Part shown: piece by piece, positions 4,859 through 11,039 of the stretch
How the letters are laid out: every line of letters starts with the position of its first letter
Numbering within the stretch: position 1 is the stretch's first letter
Source of the DNA: Caryophanales bacterium UBA7029
GTDB lineage: Bacteria > Bacillota_I > Bacilli_A > RFN20 > CAG-826
Length of the DNA: 11,039 bases
Assembly: GCA_002494205.1 (NCBI GenBank)
Contig: DLBE01000018.1
Span: forward strand, 1 to 11,039
Reading direction: 5' to 3'
The notes under the pieces: model-generated
What the model was told of the DNA's origin: nothing
What the model saw: only the letters and a program-made list of their open reading frames with translations
Databases searched by the model: none
Program-made: the position numbers and the translations under genes

Positions 4859-6538
4859 ATGGACAAATTTGATCTATTAGAGCCCGAACTTCTTTACACA
4901 AGAGAATTAAAAGATAAGCATCATGATACTGTTGTTAAATATTTTGACAAACTTGTTGAGAAATCTCATATCGATGTTGAGGCTAATAAAGCAACATGCA
5001 AAAAGTATTATAAAGAATGCGAAAATCTTGAAAATTTGCAGAAAAAACTAAGGAAATTGCGTGCTCTTCAAGTTTTATTTATCTTTTTATGTTTATTAAT
5101 TGTTGGTATCTTTTTGCTAATTTTTGTCTATAAACCACGTAAGAAAATCTTTGATGAAGAAATCGCTAAACAAGAAGAAAAGATCCAAAAGTTATTAGAT
5201 GAAGCATGGTCTCAAATGGCGCCATTAAATAATTTATTCGAATCATCAATTCCTTCAAAAATAATGGAAACAACAACTCCACTAATTGATATGGACCGTA
5301 TTTTTGATGTTAAGAAATATGAACTTTTAAGAGATAAATATGGAATGTGGGATAACGAAGATGAAAATTCATCTACATTAGATCTTCAATCCGGAAATAT
5401 TTTAGGTAATCCGTTCGTCATCTTTAAGGATGTTAATAAACAAATGGTCATGCAAAGATACGAAGGCACAATGGTTATCTCTTATTACTCTGGTTATGGA
5501 AAAGATAGACACTTAGTACACGAAACTTTACATGCTTACGTTGATAAACCAAAACCAGTTTATTCAAAAGAGACTTATCTTGTTTATGGAAACGAAGCCG
5601 CAAACCACTTATGTTTCTCAAGAGAGCCATCTTGTATCAATTCATTAAAAGACGAAAAAGAGATTGATAAATATGTCCGTCGTCATGAGAAAGATTTAAC
5701 AAAATTAGCTGAAAAATCTATGAAAAATGGGGGAAATTACACTCCCTTGGGTAATTCAGAGTTTGAATTATTCTTTGGTGGATTAGATAGAAATAACGAA
5801 GTCGAATATCGTTTGTTATTTACTCCACTTGCTCAAAAATCAATGCTTCAAGTATTAAAATCAAAAGTCGGATTTGGAGATGACTTTAGATTTATAAAGG
5901 AAAATGGACTTAACGTAATTACTTCAGCACATTCTCAAGGAACTGCCTTGTTTGTTGATGTCGAAGCATTTAAAGGATTTGATTTTGAAAAGGTAAAAGA
6001 TTTCTTTATTGATTACAACGACAATTATTTTAAGTGCTTGTTCTTTGATTTTGCTCCGTTATTATCTATACCTCTATATCAACAACACAAAGCTCATGAA
6101 TATATTTACAAAAATAATGTTGGTAGCAACTTCCCATGCTTTGAACACGAAGTTATTGCTAATAAGTTTTCAGATAAAACATTTAGGCCTCTTAATGGAA
6201 TGACTGATTTGATTCTTAAGACAAGTATTGAACGTAAAGATGGCGAAACAGATGTTGTAAAAGTAACTTCCCACTCTCATAATATGGTTAATCGTACTGA
6301 ATTTGTGTCGGTCTTTGGTGGAGATGGTAGAAGCCATATGGTTCCAGTTGACTGGATCGACTATGTTCCTGTCCAAGCTGAAGGAGAATTTAGTGTCACT
6401 GACCTAGGCACTGATGACGAAGTCAAATTTAAATCTTTAGGTCATAACGATGTTATTTACGCGAAAGGTTTAGTTTCTCAACAAACCCTTAACGTGGATA
6501 TAAAACAACTTAAGTCTTTAATGGCAAAAGAAGACTAG
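4859..6538 (+). CDS. Membrane protein of unknown function, LemA partner
   Basis: A 559-residue protein whose function I do not recognise. Residues about 42-67 are charged and coiled-coil-like. Residues 69-91 (LRALQVLFIF... to LLIFVY) are one strong membrane segment followed by KPRKK. A second charged helical stretch covers about 97-115. The remaining 440 residues look soluble, with no signal peptide and a mixed alpha/beta composition; recognisable landmarks are KQMVMQRYEGTMVISYYSGYG, TSAHSQGTALFV and SVFGGDGRSH. The positive-inside rule is ambiguous, but KPRKK right after the segment suggests that the large domain is cytoplasmic. It is immediately followed (15 bases) by lemA, and LemA genes often sit beside large membrane proteins such as DUF3137, so membership in a distantly related group is possible but unproven. 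The ATG has no Shine-Dalgarno sequence; see the promoter just upstream. Confidence 0.75.
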   Translation: MDKFDLLEPELLYTRELKDKHHDTVVKYFDKLVEKSHIDVEANKATCKKYYKECENLENLQKKLRKLRALQVLFIFLCLLIVGIFLLIFVYKPRKKIFDEEIAKQEEKIQKLLDEAWSQMAPLNNLFESSIPSKIMETTTPLIDMDRIFDVKKYELLRDKYGMWDNEDENSSTLDLQSGNILGNPFVIFKDVNKQMVMQRYEGTMVISYYSGYGKDRHLVHETLHAYVDKPKPVYSKETYLVYGNEAANHLCFSREPSCINSLKDEKEIDKYVRRHEKDLTKLAEKSMKNGGNYTPLGNSEFELFFGGLDRNNEVEYRLLFTPLAQKSMLQVLKSKVGFGDDFRFIKENGLNVITSAHSQGTALFVDVEAFKGFDFEKVKDFFIDYNDNYFKCLFFDFAPLLSIPLYQQHKAHEYIYKNNVGSNFPCFEHEVIANKFSDKTFRPLNGMTDLILKTSIERKDGETDVVKVTSHSHNMVNRTEFVSVFGGDGRSHMVPVDWIDYVPVQAEGEFSVTDLGTDDEVKFKSLGHNDVIYAKGLVSQQTLNVDIKQLKSLMAKED

Positions 6539-6553
6539 AAAAGGAGAAAAACA

Positions 6554-7210
6554 ATGGCTAATGAATTAGACGAAATGACCGGGCCAGTTGCTGAAGAAGG
6601 CAGAGAAGTCGGTGTCATTAACAAACAAATCCCAATTAAAGTTGGAGTTGGTTCAACAATTTTCCAAATTCTTTTATGGGTGCTTGGAATTATTCCAGGA
6701 CTTATTTTCCTCATTGTAAAAATCAATGCTGGTAAATATCTCTCACAACTTCAACAAAAGATTCAACAAGCAGCTTCTCAAATTGATAACTATATGGAAC
6801 AAAGAGTTATTATTCTTCAAAATGCTGCAAAATTAGTGGAAAAAGGTATGGATTTAGACAAATCTACATTTACCGAAATCGCAAAATTAAGAGCAGGTGG
6901 ATCAGAGTCATTCTCTGAACAAAATGCTGCTCTTGAATCTGTTTCTAAACAAATCAATGTTGCTTTAGAAAACTATCCAGATTTAAAGGCACATCAAGAA
7001 TTAGCAGATGCAATGCAACAAAATAGCTACACTCAAAGAGAAATTACTGCTGCAAGAGAACATTACAACGATGTTGTAAATCAATGGAACACAGCAGTTT
7101 ATGAGTGGCCAGCAAAACAAATCGTTGCTGCAAAACGTGGTTATACAACCCGTATTCCATTTGCTGCTTCTAAAGAAACAAAAGAAAAAGCTAGAGAAGT
7201 TTTATTCTAG
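6554..7210 (+). CDS. lemA: LemA family protein
   Basis: A 218-residue LemA-family membrane protein. After a short acidic N-terminus (about 1-25), one membrane segment spans about 34-56 (STIFQILLWVLGIIPGLIFL...). The rest is the long four-helix LemA domain. It has QQKIQQAASQIDNYMEQR and ILQNAAKLVEKGMDLDKST in the first helices, the AREHYNDVVNQWNTAVYEWP helix, and the PAKQIVAAKRGYTTRIPFAAS tail, all typical of the family. The usual LemA N-terminus is short; here it has a longer polar head before the membrane segment. AAGGAG (6541-6546) lies 7 bases before the ATG. LemA proteins have no settled biochemical role; they are often linked by gene neighbourhood to membrane-protein quality control and envelope stress. 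It is transcribed with the 559-residue partner and the sugar-nucleotidyltransferase gene. Confidence 0.9.
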   Translation: MANELDEMTGPVAEEGREVGVINKQIPIKVGVGSTIFQILLWVLGIIPGLIFLIVKINAGKYLSQLQQKIQQAASQIDNYMEQRVIILQNAAKLVEKGMDLDKSTFTEIAKLRAGGSESFSEQNAALESVSKQINVALENYPDLKAHQELADAMQQNSYTQREITAAREHYNDVVNQWNTAVYEWPAKQIVAAKRGYTTRIPFAASKETKEKAREVLF

Positions 7211-7222
7211 TCGTTACGTAAA

Positions 7223-8125
7223 ATGCAGTTAGTTATACTTGCTGCCGGAATGGGTTCTCGTTTCGGTGGTTTAAAACAAATGGAACCAATGGATGAAGCC
7301 GGAAACTTCCTTTTAGACTACTCAATTTATGATGCTAAAAGAGCCGGATTCGATTCAGTAGTATTCATTATTAAACACGCCTTTGAAAAAGAGTTCAAAG
7401 AATCAATTGGAAAACGTGTCGAAAAACTTATTAAAGTTGACTATGCTTTCCAAGATTTAGATGATCTTCCTAAAGGATTTAAAGTTCCAGAAGGTAGAGA
7501 AAAACCTTGGGGAACAGCGCATGCTATTTATGCCGCTAGAGATCTTATTAATGATGATTTTATCATTATTAATGGCGATGATTTCTATGGCAGAGATGCT
7601 TACGAAGTTGCCTATAGATATCTTTCTTCTTTACCAAAAGGAGCTAAAGGTAAATATGCAAACGTTGCTTTTAAAGTTTGTAACACAATGACCGAAAATG
7701 GTTCAGTTAAACGTGGTGTTTGTTTTGAAGATAAAGATCACAATTTATCTAAACTTGTCGAATCTCAAATTGAAAGAGATAGTTCTGGTAAAATTGTTTG
7801 CAAACCTCTTGAGGGTGGCGACGACTTTGTCGTAGGTGAAGATCAACCCGTGTCAATGAACTTATTCGCATTTAATAAGGATTTAATTGATAACCTAAAA
7901 GAGCGTTTCCCTGAATGGTTAAAAATTCACGGTAATGAATTAAAATCTGAATTCTTAATTCCTACTGTTGTTGATGAACTTGTTCAAGAAGGAAAAGCCT
8001 CACTTAAACTTCTATCTACAGACTCAGTTTGGTTCGGAGTTACTTATAAAGAAGATAAGCCAGGCGTTGTAAAAGCTCTTAAAGCCCTTGTTGATAAAGG
8101 CGAATATAAAGAAGGCTTGTATTAA
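7223..8125 (+). CDS. NDP-sugar nucleotidyltransferase-like enzyme
   Basis: A 300-residue nucleotidyltransferase of the sugar-1-phosphate family, which makes NDP-sugars for glycan or envelope synthesis. The nucleotide-binding loop LAAGMGSRFGGLKQ (6-19) is intact, with the base-contacting PWGTAHA (95-101) and the metal-binding INGDD (116-120, Asp119/120). The fold continues with a SMNLFAFN strand and a C-terminal KLLSTDSVWFGVTYKED segment. The sugar and nucleotide specificity cannot be read from the sequence; GalU-, GlmU- or CMP-like variants all share these motifs. It lies 12 bases after lemA with no clear Shine-Dalgarno sequence, suggesting re-initiation by ribosomes leaving lemA. It is the last gene of the operon, closed by a terminator shared with the convergent sirtuin gene. 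The start is fixed by the MQLVILAAGMG consensus. Confidence 0.85.
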   Translation: MQLVILAAGMGSRFGGLKQMEPMDEAGNFLLDYSIYDAKRAGFDSVVFIIKHAFEKEFKESIGKRVEKLIKVDYAFQDLDDLPKGFKVPEGREKPWGTAHAIYAARDLINDDFIIINGDDFYGRDAYEVAYRYLSSLPKGAKGKYANVAFKVCNTMTENGSVKRGVCFEDKDHNLSKLVESQIERDSSGKIVCKPLEGGDDFVVGEDQPVSMNLFAFNKDLIDNLKERFPEWLKIHGNELKSEFLIPTVVDELVQEGKASLKLLSTDSVWFGVTYKEDKPGVVKALKALVDKGEYKEGLY

Positions 8126-8137
8126 AATACAAAAGAG

Positions 8138-8163
8138 AAGAGTGGTTCTACCACTCTTTTTTT
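8138..8163. terminator. Terminator between convergent operons (shared)
   Basis: AAGAGTGGT (8138-8146), loop TCT, ACCACTCTT (8150-8158) form a perfect 9-bp stem followed by a T run to 8163. It ends the lemA operon on the plus strand. Its complement ends the minus-strand sirtuin gene, whose stop codon lies at the edge of the stem, but the T run on that side is weaker. Confidence 0.9.
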
Positions 8164-8893
8164 ATGAAATTTTTACTTGAGAGAATACTTTTGCTACTGG
8201 CTCATTAATTTCAAGAGAAACAAAGTTATTTAAATATAGATTTTCTTTATTAATAACTACTAAGTGTTTACCTCTAAAGTACTGAATTAATCCGCTTGCT
8301 GGATAAACTCTTAATGATGTTCCAGCCACAATTAGTAAATCTGCTTTGGCAATTGCCTCAATTGAATTTCTTAAAACATCTTGATCTAGTTGTTCTTCAT
8401 ATAAGACAACATCCGGTTTAATTAAACCTCCACATTTTGGGCATCTTGGTGTGTTGTCTAATTTCAATATATCTTCTAATGAGTAGAAGTGGTGGCATTT
8501 TAAACAATAGTTTCTATGGATGCTTCCATGTAGCTCTAAAACATTTTTTGAACCTGCCATTTGGTGTAATCCATCAATATTTTGGGTAACTATTGTTAGA
8601 TTCTTTTTGCTTTCTAGTTCAGCTAGGAATTTGTGAGCGGCATTCGGTTTAGCATCCAAATTTATCATGAATTCCCTATAAAATTCATAGAAAGTGTCCG
8701 TATGAGAATAAAAATAAGTGCTTGAGAGCATCTCTTCATATGGAACACCATATTTAGATTGAAGATGATATAAACCATCTTTGCTTCTAAAGTCTTTTAT
8801 GCCACTTTCTGTAGAAACTCCCGCTCCACCAAAAAAGACAATATTGGTGGAATTTTTAATTAATTCTTCTAAAATTTCTATCTTGTTTTTCAT
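8162..8893 (-). CDS. cobB: NAD-dependent protein deacylase (sirtuin, CobB/SrtN type)
   Basis: A 243-residue sirtuin, which removes acyl groups from lysines while consuming NAD+. The NAD-binding GGAGVSTESGI (22-32) and FRS (35-37), the TQNIDGLH core (103-110) and the catalytic His122 in ELHGS are present. The zinc site has its four cysteines at 130, 133, 151 and 154 (CLKC and CPKC), and GTSL (191-194) binds the nicotinamide-ribose side. The FYEFYREFM helix (68-76) and AKPNAAH make it close to the Firmicutes single-sirtuin group, with deacetylase/deacylase activity. No catalytic residue is missing. The ATG has only a weak AAGAG-type site. It is convergent with the nucleotidyltransferase gene and is probably monocistronic; a TATAAT -10 lies upstream on the minus strand. 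Substrates are not indicated by its neighbours. Confidence 0.95.
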   Translation of the reverse strand: MKNKIEILEELIKNSTNIVFFGGAGVSTESGIKDFRSKDGLYHLQSKYGVPYEEMLSSTYFYSHTDTFYEFYREFMINLDAKPNAAHKFLAELESKKNLTIVTQNIDGLHQMAGSKNVLELHGSIHRNYCLKCHHFYSLEDILKLDNTPRCPKCGGLIKPDVVLYEEQLDQDVLRNSIEAIAKADLLIVAGTSLRVYPASGLIQYFRGKHLVVINKENLYLNNFVSLEINEPVAKVFSQVKIS

Positions 8894-8918
8894 GCAAATA
8901 CACTCTTAATTTAAATAG

Positions 8919-8924
8919 ATTATA
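8919..8924 (-). promoter_or_regulatory. Predicted -10 box of the sirtuin gene
   Basis: On the minus strand, TATAAT lies 25 bases before the sirtuin ATG at 8893. The sequence around it is so A/T-rich that several -35 hexamers could be drawn, none better than three of six, so only the -10 is offered. Confidence 0.4.
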
Positions 8925-8963
8925 AAATAATAGTTATATAAATAAAATAAGCGCGCAACTAAG

Positions 8964-9098
8964 ATGCTTGTTGTTGAACTCCGGAAACTCCTTAAGGAAA
9001 ACTATATTAAAGCGACTCTTGTTGAGGCTAAAAGATTAAATTATTCAATTGAAGCACTCCAAGAAATTGTTAAAGTAGCATTCGAAGAGACAAAGTAA
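8964..9098 (+). pseudogene. 44-codon ORF, likely C-terminal remnant of a lost regulator
   Basis: A short open frame of 44 residues with strongly helical composition (for example ELRKLLKENYIKATLVEAKR, then LNYSIEALQEIVKVAFEETK). The pattern of a leucine-rich helix plus an xxxSIEELQEIVK-like end resembles the C-terminal tail of small GntR/YtrA-type regulators, but that is tentative. It has no ribosome binding site. The frame is open upstream only to a TAA at 8943, and a terminator-like hairpin starts 9 bases after its stop. It therefore looks like the 3' end of a former gene together with its own terminator, the 5' part being gone. It could also be a real small protein; I see no decisive evidence. 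Confidence 0.45.
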
Positions 9099-9106
9099 AT
9101 AAACGC

Positions 9107-9144
9107 AAAAAACCTCAAAATTCGCGGGAATTCTGGTGTTTTTT
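9107..9144 (+). terminator. Probable terminator after the 44-codon remnant
   Basis: AATTC (9119-9123) and GAATT (9128-9132) flank a four-base loop, and A6C (9107-9113) is mirrored by GT6 (9138-9144), giving a weak outer stem and a T run at the 3' end. The internal mismatches make it a weaker structure than the other terminators in the window. Confidence 0.5.
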
Positions 9145-9182
9145 CGTACTTTCTTGCCTCCTCATATTTAATTAGTTAGTGA

Positions 9183-9199
9183 AAAATCTTTGAGATTTT
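9183..9199. promoter_or_regulatory. Perfect inverted repeat over the preT -35 (possible operator)
   Basis: AAAATCT-TTG-AGATTTT is a 7-bp perfect inverted repeat around a three-base centre, overlapping the -35 hexamer at 9190-9195. Without a T run nearby it is more consistent with a protein-binding site than a terminator (inference). Confidence 0.5.
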
Positions 9200-9217
9200 A
9201 GTTTAGTAATTTACAAT
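9190..9217 (+). promoter_or_regulatory. Predicted promoter of the preTA operon
   Basis: TTGAGA (9190-9195), 16 bases and TACAAT (9212-9217) resemble a sigma-A promoter. Transcription would start near 9224, directly at the AAAGGA (9225-9230) that lies 8 bases before the preT ATG. Confidence 0.6.
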
Positions 9218-9238
9218 ATTTATGAAAGGATTTTTCAT

Positions 9239-10468
9239 ATGGATTCAAAATATCTAAAAGAAGAATGTGGGTTTGATGGTTTAACCGTAACCGAAGAAGC
9301 CGCTCGTTGTTTGTTATGCCATGATGCACCATGTTCAAAAGCTTGTCCGGCCGGAACAAATCCAGACAAGTTTATTCGTTCAGTAAGATTCCGTAACTAC
9401 AAAGGTGCAGCAGAAACAATTAGAATGAACAATGCTCTTGGTGCTGTCTGTGCTAGAGTTTGTCCAACGGAAAAATACTGTCAAAAAGGATGTTCAAGAA
9501 GTGGTATTGATCGCCCAATCGATATTGGTCGTATTCAACGCTTTGTAACAGACTTTGAAGAAGCTGCAGGAATGGACATTTTAGAAAAGAAACCAGCAAA
9601 TGGTAAATCTGTTGGTGTTGTCGGTTCTGGTCCAGCCGCACTTCAAGCTGCAGTGACTCTAACTATGTTAGGTTATGCAGTCGAGGTATACGAAAAAGAA
9701 AAAGTTTTAGGCGGCATGCTTAGACTTATTCCTGAATATCGTTTACCAAATCATATTGTTGATAAAGAAATTGAAAGAATTGAAAAATTTGGTGTTAAGT
9801 TCCATACAGGTGTCGAGGTTGGTCATAAAGTCCCATTAGATGAACTTAAAGCAAAACACGATGCAGTATTACTTGCTCCAGGTTATTCTTACGGCAAAAT
9901 GCTTCCAATGTTTGAAGGCAACGACAAAGTCGTTAAAGCTGTTGATTTCTTAAAAGAAGTTAAAGAAAAAGCTGGTAAAGTTCATGTACCAAATAACGTT
10001 TTAGTCGTTGGTGGCGGTGACGTTGCAATGGACGTAGTTACAACCCTTAAATTATTAGGCGTTGAAAACGTTACTGATGTTGTCTACGAAGAATTCAAAG
10101 AATTCAAAGCAAGTAAGAAAGAACTTGAAGGCGCACAAAAACTTGGCGTTACTATCATGGATGGTTATGTCCCAGTTAAAGCTGAAGGTGGCAAAGTTTC
10201 ATTCGAACATAGAGTCATCAAAGCAAAAGTTGAAGTTGAAGCCGATTTAGTCGTCTTAGCAGTTGGTCAAATGCCAGTAGTTGCAGGACTTGGTATTGAA
10301 CTTGTTAAAGGCGAAGTTAATGAAGGTAGCCCATATGTCACAAAAGATCCAAAAGTTTGGGTTTGTGGTGACATTGCACATAGTGCATACGACAAAACTG
10401 TTGTTGGTGGCGTCCGTACTGGTAAAGAAGTTGCATTCTATATTGATGCAGCTTTAGGAGGTAAATAA
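9239..10468 (+). CDS. preT: Dihydropyrimidine dehydrogenase subunit PreT (GltD-like)
   Basis: A 409-residue FAD- and iron-sulfur-containing oxidoreductase matching PreT (E. coli PreT is about the same length). It passes electrons from NAD(P)H to PreA for reduction of uracil and thymine. The N-terminal cysteines CLLCHDAPCSKAC (24, 27, 32, 36) and CARVCPTEKYCQKGC (71, 75, 81, 85) are the ligands of two [4Fe-4S] clusters. VGVVGSGPAALQAA (about 125-138) binds FAD, VLVVGGGDVAMDVV (254-267) binds NAD(P)H, and GDIA (377-380) is the second FAD motif. GltD of glutamate synthase shares this architecture, but the adjacent preA decides for PreT. ATG has AAAGGA at 8 bases. One base separates its stop from the preA start, so the subunits are made together. 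Confidence 0.93.
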   Translation: MDSKYLKEECGFDGLTVTEEAARCLLCHDAPCSKACPAGTNPDKFIRSVRFRNYKGAAETIRMNNALGAVCARVCPTEKYCQKGCSRSGIDRPIDIGRIQRFVTDFEEAAGMDILEKKPANGKSVGVVGSGPAALQAAVTLTMLGYAVEVYEKEKVLGGMLRLIPEYRLPNHIVDKEIERIEKFGVKFHTGVEVGHKVPLDELKAKHDAVLLAPGYSYGKMLPMFEGNDKVVKAVDFLKEVKEKAGKVHVPNNVLVVGGGDVAMDVVTTLKLLGVENVTDVVYEEFKEFKASKKELEGAQKLGVTIMDGYVPVKAEGGKVSFEHRVIKAKVEVEADLVVLAVGQMPVVAGLGIELVKGEVNEGSPYVTKDPKVWVCGDIAHSAYDKTVVGGVRTGKEVAFYIDAALGGK

Positions 10469-10469
10469 A

Positions 10470-11039
10470 ATGGTCAAGAAAGATTTATCTATTACCTTTT
10501 TAGGAGTTAAATTCCCTAACCCATTCTGTTTATCATCTTCACCAGTTGGTAACTGCTATGACATGTGTAAAAAAGCTTATGAAGTAGGATGGGGTGGAGT
10601 TGTCTTTAAGACAATTGGTCCTAAATCATACTTCATTGATGAAGTTTCCCCTCGTTTCGATAAGTTAAACAAAGAGAACACTCCATTCATTGGTTTTAAA
10701 AACATGGAGCAAATCGCTGAACACTCTCTCGAAGAGAATCTTCGCGATTTAAGAAGACTTAAAGAAGAATTCCCAGACAAAGTCTTAATCGCATCCATTA
10801 TGGGTAATGATGAAGAAACATGGGAAGATCTTGCTCGTAAAGTTACAGAGTGTGGTGCAGACATGATTGAAATGAACCTTTCATGTCCACAAATGACTTC
10901 TCACGCTATGGGTAGTGATGTCGGTACAAATGCCGAACTTTGTAAGAAATATTGTCAAGCCGTCAAACGTGGTTCTAAATTACCAATGATGGCTAAGATG
11001 ACACCAAATATTACCGATATGGTACCAGTTGCAAAAGCC
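10470..11039 (+). CDS. preA: Dihydropyrimidine dehydrogenase subunit PreA (partial, 5' end)
   Basis: The first 190 codons of the gene run to the end of the window without a stop. The sequence matches PreA, the FMN-containing catalytic half of the dihydropyrimidine dehydrogenase, which reduces uracil/thymine to dihydro forms. Signatures are the FLGVKFPNPFCLSSSPVGN start, the GGVVFKTIGPKS strand, and the EMNLSCPQM motif (residues about 133-141), whose Cys is the catalytic loop residue in DPD and DHOD-class enzymes. Only the FMN-barrel part is visible; the C-terminal ferredoxin domain of PreA would lie past the window. AGGAGG (10456-10461), inside the end of preT, lies 8 bases before the ATG. 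Translation is probably coupled, and downstream genes may hold dihydropyrimidinase. Confidence 0.94.
   Translation, partial: MVKKDLSITFLGVKFPNPFCLSSSPVGNCYDMCKKAYEVGWGGVVFKTIGPKSYFIDEVSPRFDKLNKENTPFIGFKNMEQIAEHSLEENLRDLRRLKEEFPDKVLIASIMGNDEETWEDLARKVTECGADMIEMNLSCPQMTSHAMGSDVGTNAELCKKYCQAVKRGSKLPMMAKMTPNITDMVPVAKA

Noticed and set aside
9154..9170. Minus-strand GAGGAGG (complement of CCTCCTC) in the spacer before preT, a perfect Shine-Dalgarno-like site
   Set aside because: No ATG, GTG or TTG occurs within the next 5-12 bases on that strand and no open frame follows; it is likely coincidental.
10577..10864. Minus-strand ORF of 95 codons within preA
   Set aside because: The plus-strand frame is continuous PreA with the NLSCPQM motif; the minus frame is a shadow.

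Overview
The window comes from a low-GC Firmicutes/Bacilli-type genome, and the gene content and AT-rich style suggest a host-associated Mollicutes-like or RF39/Erysipelotrichia-like lineage; the taxon is an inference. The standard bacterial code fits: every tryptophan I checked in the long genes is TGG, no long gene carries an in-frame TGA, and TGA ends two short genes. Most genes have a GGAG/AAAGGA ribosome binding site, but several do not and seem to depend on coupling or on a very short leader.

Layout. (1) 1-632: the end of the ribosomal-protein/alpha operon, the rpoA 3' end and rplQ, closed by a strong terminator. (2) 669-1499: a remnant of an AbiE-type toxin-antitoxin locus. The AbiEi-like antitoxin looks intact, but the partner is a 64-residue ORF that starts like AbiEii and ends like a PIN-domain toxin. 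(3) 1578-3387: a monocistronic surface lipoprotein with three InlB-like repeats and BspA-type leucine-rich repeats. (4) 3397-4123: an intact Phd/YefM-PIN (VapC-like) toxin-antitoxin operon with three regularly spaced ATCG-NN-CGAT boxes around its promoter. It runs with a 14-base overlap into (5) rsuA, a 16S rRNA pseudouridine synthase (4110-4805). (6) 4859-8163: a three-gene run of an unrecognised 559-residue membrane protein, a LemA-family protein and a sugar-nucleotidyltransferase-like enzyme, ending at a terminator shared with (7) a convergent sirtuin gene on the minus strand (8162-8893). (8) 8894-9238: a spacer with a 44-codon open frame that looks like the tail of a lost gene, its own terminator, and the promoter region of the next operon. 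(9) 9239-11039: preT and the first 190 codons of preA, the two subunits of an NAD-dependent dihydropyrimidine dehydrogenase for reductive uracil/thymine catabolism.

How the parts work together: 1-632 is core gene expression. The stretch from 669 to 4123 behaves as an accessory strip of two defence or addiction loci, one decayed and one intact, flanking a variable surface protein, inserted between conserved genes (rplQ and rsuA). The two loci share 25 of 30 bases at their 3' ends, which points to PIN-toxin sequence having contributed to the chimeric ORF. The LemA operon is the most open functional question. The preTA pair is ordinary metabolism.
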